From assembly GCF_033042135.1 (NCBI RefSeq), contig NZ_WBXM01000014.1:62001-126000 (forward strand): a stretch of DNA of 64,000 nt, written 5' to 3'. Positions 1-8,586 of the stretch are shown piece by piece. Position numbers and translations under genes: made by a program. Positions within the stretch are counted from its first letter, which is position 1. Every line of letters begins with the position of its first letter. The notes beneath the pieces are model-generated. The model ran no database searches and was not told the DNA's origin. It was given only the letters and a program-made list of their open reading frames with translations. The DNA is from Haloechinothrix sp033042135. Lineage in GTDB: Bacteria; Actinomycetota; Actinomycetes; Mycobacteriales; Pseudonocardiaceae.

Positions 1-524
1 CGAGCCCGGCCGGCCACGAGCTCCAGTTGCAGAAGATCGCCCCCACCGTGCTGGTCAGCCAGCTACCGCTCGCCGACGTGCTGGACGGGCTCCGCGAACG
101 CGGGTTCGCGCCCGCCGCGGAAGCTCCCGACGGGCGGCTTGTCGACCTACGCGCCGCGGACGACCGCGCGCCCCGTCGGGCGCCCGCCCGCGCGCGGTCA
201 CGGCCGAACGCGAGCTCACCGAGCTCCGACCGGGCCACCGAGGTGGTCGCCCGCATCCGCGCTGGCGACCGGGCAGCGGGCTCACGGCGCGGCGCCGGGG
301 TGCGCAACCCGGCGGGCACCGGGGACACCTCGGCGACGCTGGAGCTGCTGGCGCGGGCGAGCAAGCAGCGACGAGAGGTGTGGATCGGGCTGGTGGACAG
401 CCACGGCACCGCCAGCCAGCGCGTGGTCACGCCGAAGCGGGTGGCGGGTGGCGTGCTCGAAGGCGAAGGTGACGAGCGGTACCCGCTGCACCGGATCACC
501 TCCGCGGCGTTCGTCGAGTCCTGA
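1..524 (+). CDS. Helicase-associated domain protein, C-terminal part (5' end outside window)
   Basis: The frame is open from the window edge and ends at TGA 522-524, so only about 173 C-terminal codons are present. The visible part starts with a winged-helix-like stretch (LQKIAPTVLVSQLPLADVL), passes through a low-complexity Arg/Ala linker, and ends in a compact WYL-like module (REVWIGLVDSHG, then YPLHRITSAAF). This arrangement matches the large actinobacterial helicase-associated proteins (M. tuberculosis Rv0862c type), which usually lie next to an XPB-type helicase; such a helicase is encoded at 5698-7335. Here the two are separated by a conservon and a lipoprotein gene. Function is unknown; a role with the helicase is inferred from gene context only. 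Confidence 0.7.
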   Translation, partial: SPAGHELQLQKIAPTVLVSQLPLADVLDGLRERGFAPAAEAPDGRLVDLRAADDRAPRRAPARARSRPNASSPSSDRATEVVARIRAGDRAAGSRRGAGVRNPAGTGDTSATLELLARASKQRREVWIGLVDSHGTASQRVVTPKRVAGGVLEGEGDERYPLHRITSAAFVES

Positions 525-558
525 CCAGCCCGCCGCCCGCCGTCCCGGTACCGCCCCG

Positions 559-978
559 CTACAGGTTGCGCAGCCCGCTGAGCAACCGGTCGAGGAACTG
601 CCGGGAGGAGGCCTCACCGAACGGCAGGCCGGGGTCGTGGACGTGTACCAGGCCCGCCCGCATCATGTCGGCCACGATCACCTTCACGACACCGATCGGC
701 AGGCCGAGCTCGGTGACGATGTCGGAGATGGCACGCGGCTGGGTGCAGAAGTCGCAGATACTGCGCTGCTCCATAGTCTGCACCCCCTCGTGACGCATGC
801 CTGCATCGGTGGTGGACACCATGGCCTCGAGCTCGAAATCGTGCTCCGGCCGGGTCCGACCCCCTGTGCGCGCGTACGGCCGTACCAGAGTGCGCCTGCG
901 CTGCTCCGGTGCGGCCGAGCCGTCGCGTGGCAACGGGTACACATGCGGTTGACCCGCGTCCCGACGCTCACTCGTCAC
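559..978 (-). CDS. DUF742 protein of a conservon (CvnC-like)
   Basis: A 139-residue protein with a proline/arginine-rich N-terminus and the DUF742 core: a short Cys-containing stretch (SICDFCTQPRAISDIV) followed by a winged-helix-like segment (LGLPIGVVKVIVADMMRAGL) and the C-terminal FLDRLLSGLRNL. In Streptomyces conservons this protein sits between the roadblock protein and a small GTPase and works with the membrane sensor kinase. It starts 12 bases after the roadblock gene, so the two are co-transcribed. No GTPase (CvnD) gene follows: the next gene, 34 bases away, ends from the opposite direction. Confidence 0.88.
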   Translation of the reverse strand: MTSERRDAGQPHVYPLPRDGSAAPEQRRRTLVRPYARTGGRTRPEHDFELEAMVSTTDAGMRHEGVQTMEQRSICDFCTQPRAISDIVTELGLPIGVVKVIVADMMRAGLVHVHDPGLPFGEASSRQFLDRLLSGLRNL

Positions 979-990
979 TGCTCACCCCCG

Positions 991-1401
991 TCAATCGTCC
1001 TGCACGCCATCCGGCTGCTGCGTGGTGGGTTCCTCCACCCGGTCCACGAGCAACGCCAGCTCGTAGGCCACAGTTCCCATCTCGCTTCGTGGCGAGGCCA
1101 ACACCGCGAAACAGGAACCGTCACCGGCCGTCATCAGCAACATGTAGCCGCGCTCCATCTCCAGCACGGCCTGGTGCACGCGACCGGCCGACAGGTGCTC
1201 CGCTGCACCCGAGGTCGTACGTATCAGCCCGGCGACAACGCCTGCCAGCTGTTCGGCCCGCTGCTGCGGGAGCCCATCGGAACGCCCGAGCAGGCTGCCC
1301 CCGCCGGAGACCACCACCCCGTGTGCCACCCCAGGGACACGCCGGACGAAGTCCGACATCAACCAGCCGGCATGCCCCGACTGGCCATCGGACGTAGTCA
1401 C
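991..1401 (-). CDS. Roadblock/LC7 domain protein of a conservon (CvnB-like)
   Basis: A 136-residue roadblock/LC7 protein. The fold is recognisable from the N-terminal helix (WLMSDFVRRVPGVAHGVVVSGGG), the central RAEQLAGVVAGL helix, the GYMLLMTAGDGSCFAVLA strand pair, and the final YELALLVDRV helix. In conservons this family regulates the associated small GTPase and links it to the sensor kinase. It lies between the kinase gene (150 bases upstream) and the DUF742 gene (12 bases downstream), giving the standard A-B-C order. Length is normal for the family. Confidence 0.9.
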   Translation of the reverse strand: MTTSDGQSGHAGWLMSDFVRRVPGVAHGVVVSGGGSLLGRSDGLPQQRAEQLAGVVAGLIRTTSGAAEHLSAGRVHQAVLEMERGYMLLMTAGDGSCFAVLASPRSEMGTVAYELALLVDRVEEPTTQQPDGVQDD

Positions 1402-1552
1402 TGCCTCTCCCTACTCGACGCGTCCTCAGTCCAGGGTGACCTGCCTGCACATCGTGTCCTCGGCCAGCAACCGGCGTTGCCCACCCCGTACGGGATGGGC
1501 AAGCTGCCACCGATGTGACCTCGGCACCGGTCCACCCGCCGTGAGGCACGAC

Positions 1553-4384
1553 CTAGCCCGACGAGCTGCCGTCGCGGCCAGCATATTCATCGCCACGCTC
1601 CTGTCGAGCCCGTTGCACGCCGTCGATCAGGCTCGCCATCCGCTCGCCGACGGCCTGCGGCTGCCGCGAGACCGGCGTTTCGCCCAGCGCCTGCGAGCCC
1701 CCGCCGGGGTCCTGCCACCCGTCGGTATGATCCCGTTCCACCAGGCCACGGACCGTCTCGAGCGCGGGCGATCCCTCGTAATCAACCAGGTCGAGATAGT
1801 CCTCCCCGAGGGTCAACTCGTCCCGGCCGGACGCGTCGTCCTCCGTCGTCCCATCGTGCGTACCGTTGGACAAGTTCACCCCAATGGCCGCATTCACATG
1901 GGTGATGTTCCGCACTGTGGGACCGTCGACGTCGGCGCTCTTGCCGTCCTCGGGTTCCGGCGCGCTCGGCCGGGATGCGGCCGGACGCTGCGCGTCGGCC
2001 TGCGGTACCTGCCACGGCTGCTGGTGCTCCGTACCTGGCACGTTCCCCGGTGGCCGCCGTGCCGGTTCGCCAGCCGCGTCACCGGCCTCACCGCGCGTGT
2101 GCAGCGCATCGAACCAGCGTGTGAGCAGTTCCTGGTACGCCCGGAAACGCTCGGTCGGCTGCTCCTCGTCGAGCGGGTGGGTCACGGGCGGCTCCGTGCC
2201 CCCCGAGGGGTGGTCGGGCACCACCGGCGCCCGTTTCGGTGGACCGGCGGGTGCCGGGCCGGTGGACGGGCCTTCGGGCTGGGGGGCCTCCGGCCTGCGC
2301 AGCTTGTCGGTCTTGCGCAGGTCCGGACGGCGCAGCGGCGCCACGGAGGAGGCATCAGGCGCGCCCTCCGGGAGGTCACTGACCAGCTCGGCAGGCACCA
2401 GCAAGGACGCGACGAGCCCCACGGGACGGGCGGGGCGGAGCCAGACCCGCAGCCCGTGCCGCTGCGCCAGGCACGCCACCACGTACAGCCCCATCCGCCG
2501 CGTGGCCTCGACATCGATCTCGGGGGGTTCGCTGAGCCTGGCGTTGATGCGCTCGATCGCGTCCCGCGACAGGCCGGGACCGCGATCGGTGATCTCGACC
2601 AGCCACGCCCCCCTGTGGTTGACCGAGCTGGTGACCGTCACCGGTGATTGCGGGTCCGAACTGTTGGTGGCGTTCTCCAGCAGCTCGGAGATGACGTGCA
2701 CGACGTCGCTCGCCGAGTCGCCACGGATCGCGATCGGCGGCACCGAGGCCAGCTGCACCCGCTGGTACTGCTCGATCTGCGACAGCGCCGCACCGAACAC
2801 CTCGGCGGCACCGACGGTGCCAGGCAACATCCGCACGTAGTCGTTCCCGGTGAGTACCAGCAGGTTCTCGCCGATCCTGCGCAGCCGTGCGGCGAGGTGG
2901 TCGAGTTCGAACAGGCCAGCGAGGGTTTCCGCGTCGGTCTCCTCGGCCTCCATCCGGTCGAGCACGGCCAGCTGCCGCTCAGCCAGCTCCCGTCCAGCCT
3001 GGGACAGGTTGACGAACATGGCGTTGACGTTGGTGCGTAGCGCGGCCTGCTCGGCGGCCAGCCGCACCGCCTCACCGTGCACCGCGTCGAACGCCCGTGC
3101 CACCTGACCCAGCTCCTCCCGGCTGTACACCGGGACAGGAGCGATCTCGGTCGACCACCGGGCACCGGGGTCGTCGCGCATACCGCGCACCGCGGCGGGA
3201 AGCTTGCGCTCGGCCACGTCGAGCGCGGTGCTGCGCAGCAACCGCAGCGGCCGCAGCAGTGAGCGGGCGATCACCACGGTCAGCAACCCGGCCAGCACCA
3301 GCAGGCCGAGCACGATCGCGCCGTCCCGCAGCGTGGCAGCGGTGGCCTGCGCCGCCAGCTCGTCGGTGCGTTCCTGCATGCTGCCCAGCAGCTCGCTCTC
3401 GGTCTCGTAGGCGAGGTTCACGGTCTCGGTCGCGGCGGCGTCCCACTCGGCCGCGTCGATGCCGTCGAGCGCGCGGTCGCTCTCCGCCCGGGTGATGACG
3501 GACTCGCTGATCCGGTTCGCGTCGTCGACCACCGCGCCCGTCACGATCTCCTCGTAGGCCCGCTGCTGCTCCTGGGTGGCGTACTGGGAGAAGTCCTCCA
3601 GCGCGGTGTCCCGTTGGGCCTGCGTGCCGATCAGCTCGCGCAGTGCCTCCTGCCGCAGCTCCCCTTGCCGGAGGGCCTCGGCGACGATGGCGCGCTCCAC
3701 CGACATCGTGTCCTTGGCCCTGGCCAGGGTCACCCCGACGATCTGGAACCGCACCAGTTCCGGCTCGCGGATGGAGGCCACCGCCTCCTCGCGCACGTCG
3801 AGCAGGCTGGAGATCACCTCGCTGTAGGAGCGCAGCACCGTCTCGGGCGGGTACTGCTCGTGCTCCGCGGCGTACCGCAGGCCGGTGAGCACCTCCAACC
3901 GCTCGCTCACCTCGTCGAACTCGGCCACGGTTTCGCGGTGCATCTCGGCGCGGGCCTGCCGGAACTCGGTGCTGAAACCGCCGATGCGCTCGTCGACCCG
4001 GTCCCGCTGCTCGACCAGTACGTCGAGGTCGTCCTCGCGCCCGCCCGCGACGTAGGCCACGGTCAGGTCTCGCTCCCGCTGCAGCTCGTGCACCAGTCCG
4101 GCCAGCGAGGCCTCCGTGCTCACCCTCGTAGACAGCTGTTCGAGCCGCTCGGCGGAGGCGTACTCGGAGGACAGCCGCATACCGATGAGGACGAGCGCCA
4201 CCAGGGTGGGTATCAGCAGTATCGCGAACAGCTTGCTGCGCAACGACCAGTTACGTAACCGCCAGCGGCCGCGCGGCTCGGGGTCGGGGCCCAACGACTC
4301 CGCTTCGTCGTTGCCGGGCCGGTCGCTGCCCCCCTCCGAGGCTACGGCAGTGTCGCCGGAACGACGGCTACTGCGACCGGCCAC
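1553..4384 (-). CDS. Nitrate/nitrite-sensing-domain sensor histidine kinase of a conservon (CvnA-like)
   Basis: A 943-residue membrane kinase. The start is taken as GTG 4384 because a GGAAAGGAAG ribosome site lies just before it; the longer open frame upstream lacks family similarity. One transmembrane helix is near residue 55 (KLFAILLIPTLVALVLIG), followed by an extracellular helical NIT-type domain (about 70-360), a second helix (IVLGLLVLAGLLTVVIA), a HAMP region, a dimerisation helix containing LDHLAARLRRIGENLLVL, and a HATPase domain with N box (ELLENATNSS), G1 (ITDRGPGL) and a reduced G2 (MGLYVV). The last 240 residues are proline-rich and disordered. It heads the conservon. The ligand is unknown. 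Confidence 0.88.
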   Translation of the reverse strand: MAGRSSRRSGDTAVASEGGSDRPGNDEAESLGPDPEPRGRWRLRNWSLRSKLFAILLIPTLVALVLIGMRLSSEYASAERLEQLSTRVSTEASLAGLVHELQRERDLTVAYVAGGREDDLDVLVEQRDRVDERIGGFSTEFRQARAEMHRETVAEFDEVSERLEVLTGLRYAAEHEQYPPETVLRSYSEVISSLLDVREEAVASIREPELVRFQIVGVTLARAKDTMSVERAIVAEALRQGELRQEALRELIGTQAQRDTALEDFSQYATQEQQRAYEEIVTGAVVDDANRISESVITRAESDRALDGIDAAEWDAAATETVNLAYETESELLGSMQERTDELAAQATAATLRDGAIVLGLLVLAGLLTVVIARSLLRPLRLLRSTALDVAERKLPAAVRGMRDDPGARWSTEIAPVPVYSREELGQVARAFDAVHGEAVRLAAEQAALRTNVNAMFVNLSQAGRELAERQLAVLDRMEAEETDAETLAGLFELDHLAARLRRIGENLLVLTGNDYVRMLPGTVGAAEVFGAALSQIEQYQRVQLASVPPIAIRGDSASDVVHVISELLENATNSSDPQSPVTVTSSVNHRGAWLVEITDRGPGLSRDAIERINARLSEPPEIDVEATRRMGLYVVACLAQRHGLRVWLRPARPVGLVASLLVPAELVSDLPEGAPDASSVAPLRRPDLRKTDKLRRPEAPQPEGPSTGPAPAGPPKRAPVVPDHPSGGTEPPVTHPLDEEQPTERFRAYQELLTRWFDALHTRGEAGDAAGEPARRPPGNVPGTEHQQPWQVPQADAQRPAASRPSAPEPEDGKSADVDGPTVRNITHVNAAIGVNLSNGTHDGTTEDDASGRDELTLGEDYLDLVDYEGSPALETVRGLVERDHTDGWQDPGGGSQALGETPVSRQPQAVGERMASLIDGVQRARQERGDEYAGRDGSSSG

Positions 4385-4637
4385 ACCTGGCTTCCTTTCC
4401 AGGACCTCGTTCCCCTGTCCAGGGCTTGCTGCCCATGGCGGACTACGTTCGAGTCCACCGATCAGGCTATGACAATGGCGGTTACTTACCCAGCAGTAAG
4501 AGTATCGGTAGGGACCGACTCCACGAAAGGCAGATCGTGCTGTGCATACGCACGTGCAGCGCATGTCCGGCGGGTTTGTGCCCTGGAGATGGATAGAATC
4601 CGGCCCCGCACGTCGACGTGACACGCGAAAGGCCCCC

Positions 4638-5654
4638 ATGCCCAGGCGCTCTAGGCACCGCCCCTGCCGAATCGCGGTCATGCTCATGGCCGCACTGCTC
4701 GGCAGCGCGTGCTCGGTGGTCGGCGGGCACGCCGAACGGCAACCGCCCCCTGAGCCGGAGCTGGACACCCTGCGGATCGGGGTGACCGACAGCATCGACG
4801 CGGTATGCCTCCGTCTGGGGGTGGCCCAAGGCCTGTTCGCGCGGCGCGGGGTGGATGTCGAGATGGTCGAACACGCCACCCGGTCCGGCGCCCTCGACGC
4901 GCTGGAGGACGGGGACGTCGACCTCGCGCTCGCTGACAACGTGTCCGTGCTGACGGGCGCCGCCGAAGGGGTGCGGTACGAGTTCCAGGGCGAGGCCTAC
5001 CTCGCGGGCGCGGCGACCATGGCGCTGATGACCATGCCAGGCGCCGGGGAGGACGGCGAGACCGAGGACGAGGACCCGGTCGAGCCGGAAGGCAGGATTC
5101 CGATGCACCAGCCCCGCATCGGCGTCGGCCCCGATGCCGACCTCGGCAGGCTCGCCACGCACTCACTGCTGGCGACCGAGGGCATCGAACACGACGAGAT
5201 CACCTTCGTGGAGGACGACTTCGCGGGCCTGATGCGTGCACTGGCCGGTACCGAGCTCGACGCGGTATGGCTCGAGGAACCACGGATCAACACCGCGCAA
5301 CGCGAGTACGGCGCCACCGTTCTCGCCGACGCCGCGCGCGGTCCGATGCGGGATTTCCCCGTATCGTCCTACGTCACGACCAGCGACACCGCCGAGGCCT
5401 ACCCCGAGACGTTCGCGCTGTTCCGCTCGCTGCTGGAACGGTCGCAGGCGCTGGGCAGCGACCCCACACTGATCCGAGGATCGCTGCCGGACTTCACCTC
5501 GATCGACGCGACCGCGGCCGCGCTCGTGGCGCTGGGAAGCTTTCCCACCGTGCTCAACACCGGGCGGCTACAGCGGGTCGCCGATCTGATGCATGCCACC
5601 GGCATGCTGGACGAGCAGCTCGACGTGGCGGCGATGGTGCCCGGCGATGAATGA
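4638..5654 (+). CDS. ABC transporter substrate-binding lipoprotein (NMT1/THI5-like)
   Basis: A 338-residue lipoprotein. Start ATG 4638 gives a proper lipoprotein signal: basic N-terminus, hydrophobic stretch, and lipobox LLGSAC ending at Cys near residue 22. The mature part begins with the strand-loop pattern of periplasmic binding proteins of the NMT1/SsuA/THI5 group (LRIGVTDSIDAVCLRLGVAQ, GLFARRGVDVEMVEH, then DVDLALADNVSVLTG). An acidic insertion (EDGETEDEDPVEPE) is unusual. No permease or ATPase gene is adjacent, so it may serve a transporter encoded elsewhere or act as a sensing partner of the divergent conservon kinase (inference). The substrate cannot be told from sequence. Confidence 0.75.
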   Translation: MPRRSRHRPCRIAVMLMAALLGSACSVVGGHAERQPPPEPELDTLRIGVTDSIDAVCLRLGVAQGLFARRGVDVEMVEHATRSGALDALEDGDVDLALADNVSVLTGAAEGVRYEFQGEAYLAGAATMALMTMPGAGEDGETEDEDPVEPEGRIPMHQPRIGVGPDADLGRLATHSLLATEGIEHDEITFVEDDFAGLMRALAGTELDAVWLEEPRINTAQREYGATVLADAARGPMRDFPVSSYVTTSDTAEAYPETFALFRSLLERSQALGSDPTLIRGSLPDFTSIDATAAALVALGSFPTVLNTGRLQRVADLMHATGMLDEQLDVAAMVPGDE

Positions 5655-5697
5655 ACGCTCCTGCTGAGCCGTAGCGCGGGCACGTTATAAAGGGGAT

Positions 5698-7335
5698 GTG
5701 ACTACCGGACCGCTGATCGTGCAGTCGGACAAGACCGTCCTCCTCGAGGTCGACCACCCGCAGGCGGATGACGCCCGGCTGGCGATCGCCCCGTATGCCG
5801 AGCTGGAACGCGCGCCCGAGCACGTGCACACCTACCGGGTGACCCCGCTGGCGTTGTGGAACGCGCGCGCCGCCGGTCACGACGCCGAGCAGGTGGTGGA
5901 CGCGCTGACCACCTACTCGCGGTTCCCGGTACCGCAGCCGCTGCTGATCGACATCGTCGACACCATGGGCCGCTTCGGCAGGTTGACGCTGAGCAACCAC
6001 CCCGCGCACGGGCTGGTGATGACCACCACCGACCGCGCCGTGTTGGAGGAGGTGCTGCGGAACAAGAAGGTCGCGCCGATGATCGGGCAGCGTGTCGACG
6101 ACGACACCGTGACCGTGCACCCCTCCGAGCGGGGCAGGCTCAAGCAGGCACTGGTCAAGATCGGCTGGCCGGCCGAGGACCTGGCCGGGTACGTCGACGG
6201 CGAGGCGCACCCGGTGGAACTGGTCGAGGACGACTGGCAGCTACGCGAGTACCAGCGGCAGGCGGCGGACTCGTTCTGGGCGGGCGGCTCCGGGGTCGTG
6301 GTGCTGCCCTGCGGGGCGGGCAAGACGCTGGTGGGCGCGGCGGCCATGGCGGCGGCGCAGGCCACCACGCTGGTGCTGGTCACCAACACCGTGGCCGCGC
6401 GGCAGTGGAAGCGGGAGCTGCTCGCGCGCACCTCGCTGACCGAGGACGAGATCGGCGAGTACTCAGGGGAGACCAAGGAGATCCGGCCGGTCACCATCGC
6501 CACCTACCAGGTCGTCACCCGCAAGACCAAGGGCGAGTACAAGCACCTCGACCTGTTCGACTCCCGCGACTGGGGGTTGATGATCTACGACGAGGTGCAC
6601 CTGCTGCCCGCGCCGGTGTTCCGGATGACCGCCGACTTGCAGTCGCGCAGGCGGCTCGGGTTGACGGCGACGCTGGTGCGCGAGGACGGCCGCGAGGGCG
6701 ATGTGTTCTCGTTGATCGGGCCGAAACGGTACGACGTGCCGTGGCGGGACATCGAGCAGCAGGGGTGGATCGCGCCCGCCGACTGCGTCGAGGTGCGCAG
6801 CACGCTCACCGACGACGAGCGGTTGCGCTACGCCACCGCCGAGGCCGAGGAGCGGTACCGGATCTGCTCAACCGCCCGCACCAAGACGCCCATCGTCCGC
6901 TCCATCATGGACTCGCACGATGGCGAGCAGGTGCTGGTGATCGGCGCCTACATCGACCAGCTGGAGCAGCTCGCTGACGAGCTGGACGCGCCCATCGTGC
7001 ACGGCTCCACCCGCACCGCCGAACGGCAGAAGCTCTTCGACGCCTTCCGCAACGGCGCGATCCGCACCCTCGTGGTGTCCAAGGTGGCCAATTTCTCGCT
7101 CGACCTGCCCGAGGCTGCCGTGGCGATCCAGGTGTCAGGCACCTTCGGCTCCCGCCAGGAGGAGGCCCAACGGCTCGGCAGACTGCTGCGCCCCAAGGGC
7201 GATGGCAGGCAGGCACACTTCTACTCCATCGTCGCCCGCGACACTATCGACGCCGACTACGCCGCCCACCGCCAGCGCTTCCTCGCCGAGCAAGGCTACG
7301 CCTACCGCATCCTCGACGCCGAAGCCTTCCAGTAG
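5698..7335 (+). CDS. XPB/ERCC3-type DNA repair helicase
   Basis: A 545-residue superfamily 2 helicase of the bacterial XPB type (M. tuberculosis Rv0861c-like). Visible elements are an N-terminal damage-recognition-like domain (about 1-170), the LREYQRQAADSFW motif preceding Walker A (GAGKTLVG), motif II as DEVH (MIYDEVHLLPAP), motif III LTATLVRED, and helicase C motifs ending in QRLGRLLRPKG. It would unwind DNA 3' to 5' using ATP in repair. The start is GTG 5698; an AGGGG sits only two bases ahead of an out-of-frame ATG at 5696, and TATAAAG-like sequence lies just upstream, so a very short leader is possible. Confidence 0.93.
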   Translation: MTTGPLIVQSDKTVLLEVDHPQADDARLAIAPYAELERAPEHVHTYRVTPLALWNARAAGHDAEQVVDALTTYSRFPVPQPLLIDIVDTMGRFGRLTLSNHPAHGLVMTTTDRAVLEEVLRNKKVAPMIGQRVDDDTVTVHPSERGRLKQALVKIGWPAEDLAGYVDGEAHPVELVEDDWQLREYQRQAADSFWAGGSGVVVLPCGAGKTLVGAAAMAAAQATTLVLVTNTVAARQWKRELLARTSLTEDEIGEYSGETKEIRPVTIATYQVVTRKTKGEYKHLDLFDSRDWGLMIYDEVHLLPAPVFRMTADLQSRRRLGLTATLVREDGREGDVFSLIGPKRYDVPWRDIEQQGWIAPADCVEVRSTLTDDERLRYATAEAEERYRICSTARTKTPIVRSIMDSHDGEQVLVIGAYIDQLEQLADELDAPIVHGSTRTAERQKLFDAFRNGAIRTLVVSKVANFSLDLPEAAVAIQVSGTFGSRQEEAQRLGRLLRPKGDGRQAHFYSIVARDTIDADYAAHRQRFLAEQGYAYRILDAEAFQ

Positions 7336-7337
7336 AC

Positions 7338-7412
7338 GCCGTGTCGGGCACCCCGGCACGGCGTGTTGGGCAACGCCGCACGCCGTGTCCGGCGCCCCGG
7401 CACCCAGTGTTG
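7338..7412. repeat. GC-rich extragenic repeat, ACACGG/CGTGT family
   Basis: This intergenic stretch contains three variants of a roughly 22-25-base unit with the core GCCGTGTcgGGC / ACACGGCGTGC. The same unit, in the other orientation, is tandemly repeated downstream of the PspC gene at 33050-33107. It follows the helicase stop codon and may also act as a terminator, since parts can fold on themselves. No coding potential was seen. Confidence 0.6.
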
Positions 7413-7413
7413 C

Positions 7414-7791
7414 TCAGTCGGTCGCGAGGTCGGCCTCCGCGTAGGCATCGCCTTCGGGAGTGTTCTCCAGCCAGAACAGGTCACCGAACGCGATCGGTGG
7501 CTCCAGCTCACGCGCCGCGCGGTCGATATAGCTCTCGACCACGTCCACGGGTAACGACCACGGCCGGAAACGACCCTGCTCCCAATCGGCGTCGCCGGCA
7601 CACACCAGGCCGTCACGCAACAACTCCTTGACAGCATGGATCGCCAGCGGCAACGCCGCCAACTTGTCCGGCCTGCGCTGCGTCGACATAGCCGCACCCA
7701 GCGGAACCGTTACATCCACCCAGTCCTCGGTTCCGTTCACCAGCACTTTCCGCTTCACGGCCTCGATATCACTCCGGAGGAACCCGCACAT
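7414..7791 (-). CDS. Hypothetical protein, candidate immunity protein
   Basis: Using ATG 7791 the product is 125 residues, mostly acidic and soluble, with the stretch LAALPLAIHAVKELLRDGLVCAGD and a tryptophan-bearing WEQGRFRPWSLP segment. I do not recognise the family. Its start overlaps the end of the small gene at 7769-7999 by 23 bases, the coupling expected of a toxin and its immunity gene, and the two lie downstream of an eroded Rhs tail. The immunity role is inferred from position only. Confidence 0.5.
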   Translation of the reverse strand: MCGFLRSDIEAVKRKVLVNGTEDWVDVTVPLGAAMSTQRRPDKLAALPLAIHAVKELLRDGLVCAGDADWEQGRFRPWSLPVDVVESYIDRAARELEPPIAFGDLFWLENTPEGDAYAEADLATD

Positions 7792-7999
7792 ACTCGCGCC
7801 TCCCGTCGGGAAAGAAGAGATCCAAGGTGAGATGACCGGTCGTACCGAGAAGCCCGGAACGGCAGCGCTTCCGCAACCCCACCAACGTGCCGTCGGGAAG
7901 CTCGGCGATCCGCCCACCGTAACTCCGAGCAACGACAACAGCGCCATCGCCGGTGAACTGCGCAAATAAATCATCCAAGTTCACGCCGTCATCGGTCAT
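7769..7999 (-). CDS. Small protein resembling a polymorphic-toxin C-terminal tip
   Basis: A 76-residue product from ATG 7999. The part GGRIAELPDGTLVGLR followed by LTLDLFFPDGRREYVRVP resembles the short beta-rich C-terminal tips seen at the ends of Rhs and other polymorphic toxins (recollection of family pattern, not a search result). No Hint domain or secretion module is attached, so if this is a tip it is detached from its carrier. It overlaps its neighbours on both sides (11 and 23 bases), suggesting a compact operon. It could equally be a stand-alone small protein. Confidence 0.4.
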   Translation of the reverse strand: MTDDGVNLDDLFAQFTGDGAVVVARSYGGRIAELPDGTLVGLRKRCRSGLLGTTGHLTLDLFFPDGRREYVRVPPE

Positions 8000-8276
8000 G
8001 GCACCGCACCACGATCCCCTCCTCGACCCGCCAATTCCAGGCGCAGAGTACGGAGCGACGATCGCCGGGTGCAAGCCATTTCTCCCCACGGTCGCTATCC
8101 GAATACACCGACGACCAGGCGAACCATCGGCCTGCCACAGCCGGCCCAACGAACCGCCCGCCCTCCTGCAACACCTTTATCCTCAGCCGACGACTCCGAA
8201 TCCGGATCCCGCACTGCAACTGTTCGAGCGCATGCCCCCGACTACCTCGAATTCGCCCTCGAACGCCCCTAGCCAT
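7989..8276 (-). CDS. Hypothetical small ORF, weak
   Basis: This 95-residue frame overlaps the start of the next gene by 11 bases and reads in the same direction. Its second half (GRFVGPAVAGRWFAWSSVY, then RSVLCAWNWRVEEG) has a protein-like composition rich in Trp, but the first 30 residues are Arg/Gly-rich and look non-coding, so the true start is probably internal. No family is recognised. It may be the remains of a toxin tip between the Rhs scar upstream and the small genes downstream. Confidence 0.25.
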   Translation of the reverse strand: MARGVRGRIRGSRGHALEQLQCGIRIRSRRLRIKVLQEGGRFVGPAVAGRWFAWSSVYSDSDRGEKWLAPGDRRSVLCAWNWRVEEGIVVRCHDR

Positions 8277-8463
8277 AACAAGCGCCCAAGTCAGCGTAGG
8301 ACCTCATTCGCATCTCGCGGCACCACGTCGTCCAGCTCAATCACAGTAAGCGGCCTGCGTTGGAACCTCTCCAGCTTGTCTTCCATCGGCTGCGTCAAAC
8401 CAGGACCACGCAGCGTAGAGAACCGCGCAGTCGCGCCCTGAACAAACGGGATTCCGCTCCTCG

Positions 8464-8542
8464 TGTAGCCCGTCCCCATCGCTGGATGTCGCCGGCGGCT
8501 GGCTCGAGTACGCCTACCCGTGCACCTGCCGGGCACCGGTCT
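8464..8542 (-). pseudogene. Degenerate 3' fragment of an Rhs core
   Basis: Read on the minus strand this stretch aligns with the Rhs core end RQMHGYAYSNQSPVNYSDPDG of the intact gene, but reads RQVHG-stop-AYSSQPPATSSDGDG, with an in-frame TAG and many changes. It marks where an older Rhs tip was joined. The surrounding interval 8277-8586 holds no convincing gene; an open frame ending at 8291 may be what is left of the tip that followed this scar. Confidence 0.6.
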
Positions 8543-8586
8543 GGGCCAGCCCCGCCCTCCGCCAACAGGCCGCAACTCGACACACC

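Noticed and set aside
139..1518. Plus-strand open frame of 459 codons across the conservon genes
   Set aside because: It crosses the real genes at 1-524, 559-978 and 991-1401 in other frames and has Arg/Pro/His-rich noise composition.
4385..4939. Extending the conservon kinase to an upstream start at 4939
   Set aside because: The extension is Ser/Arg-rich, overlaps the divergent lipoprotein gene and lacks similarity; GTG 4384 has a good ribosome site.
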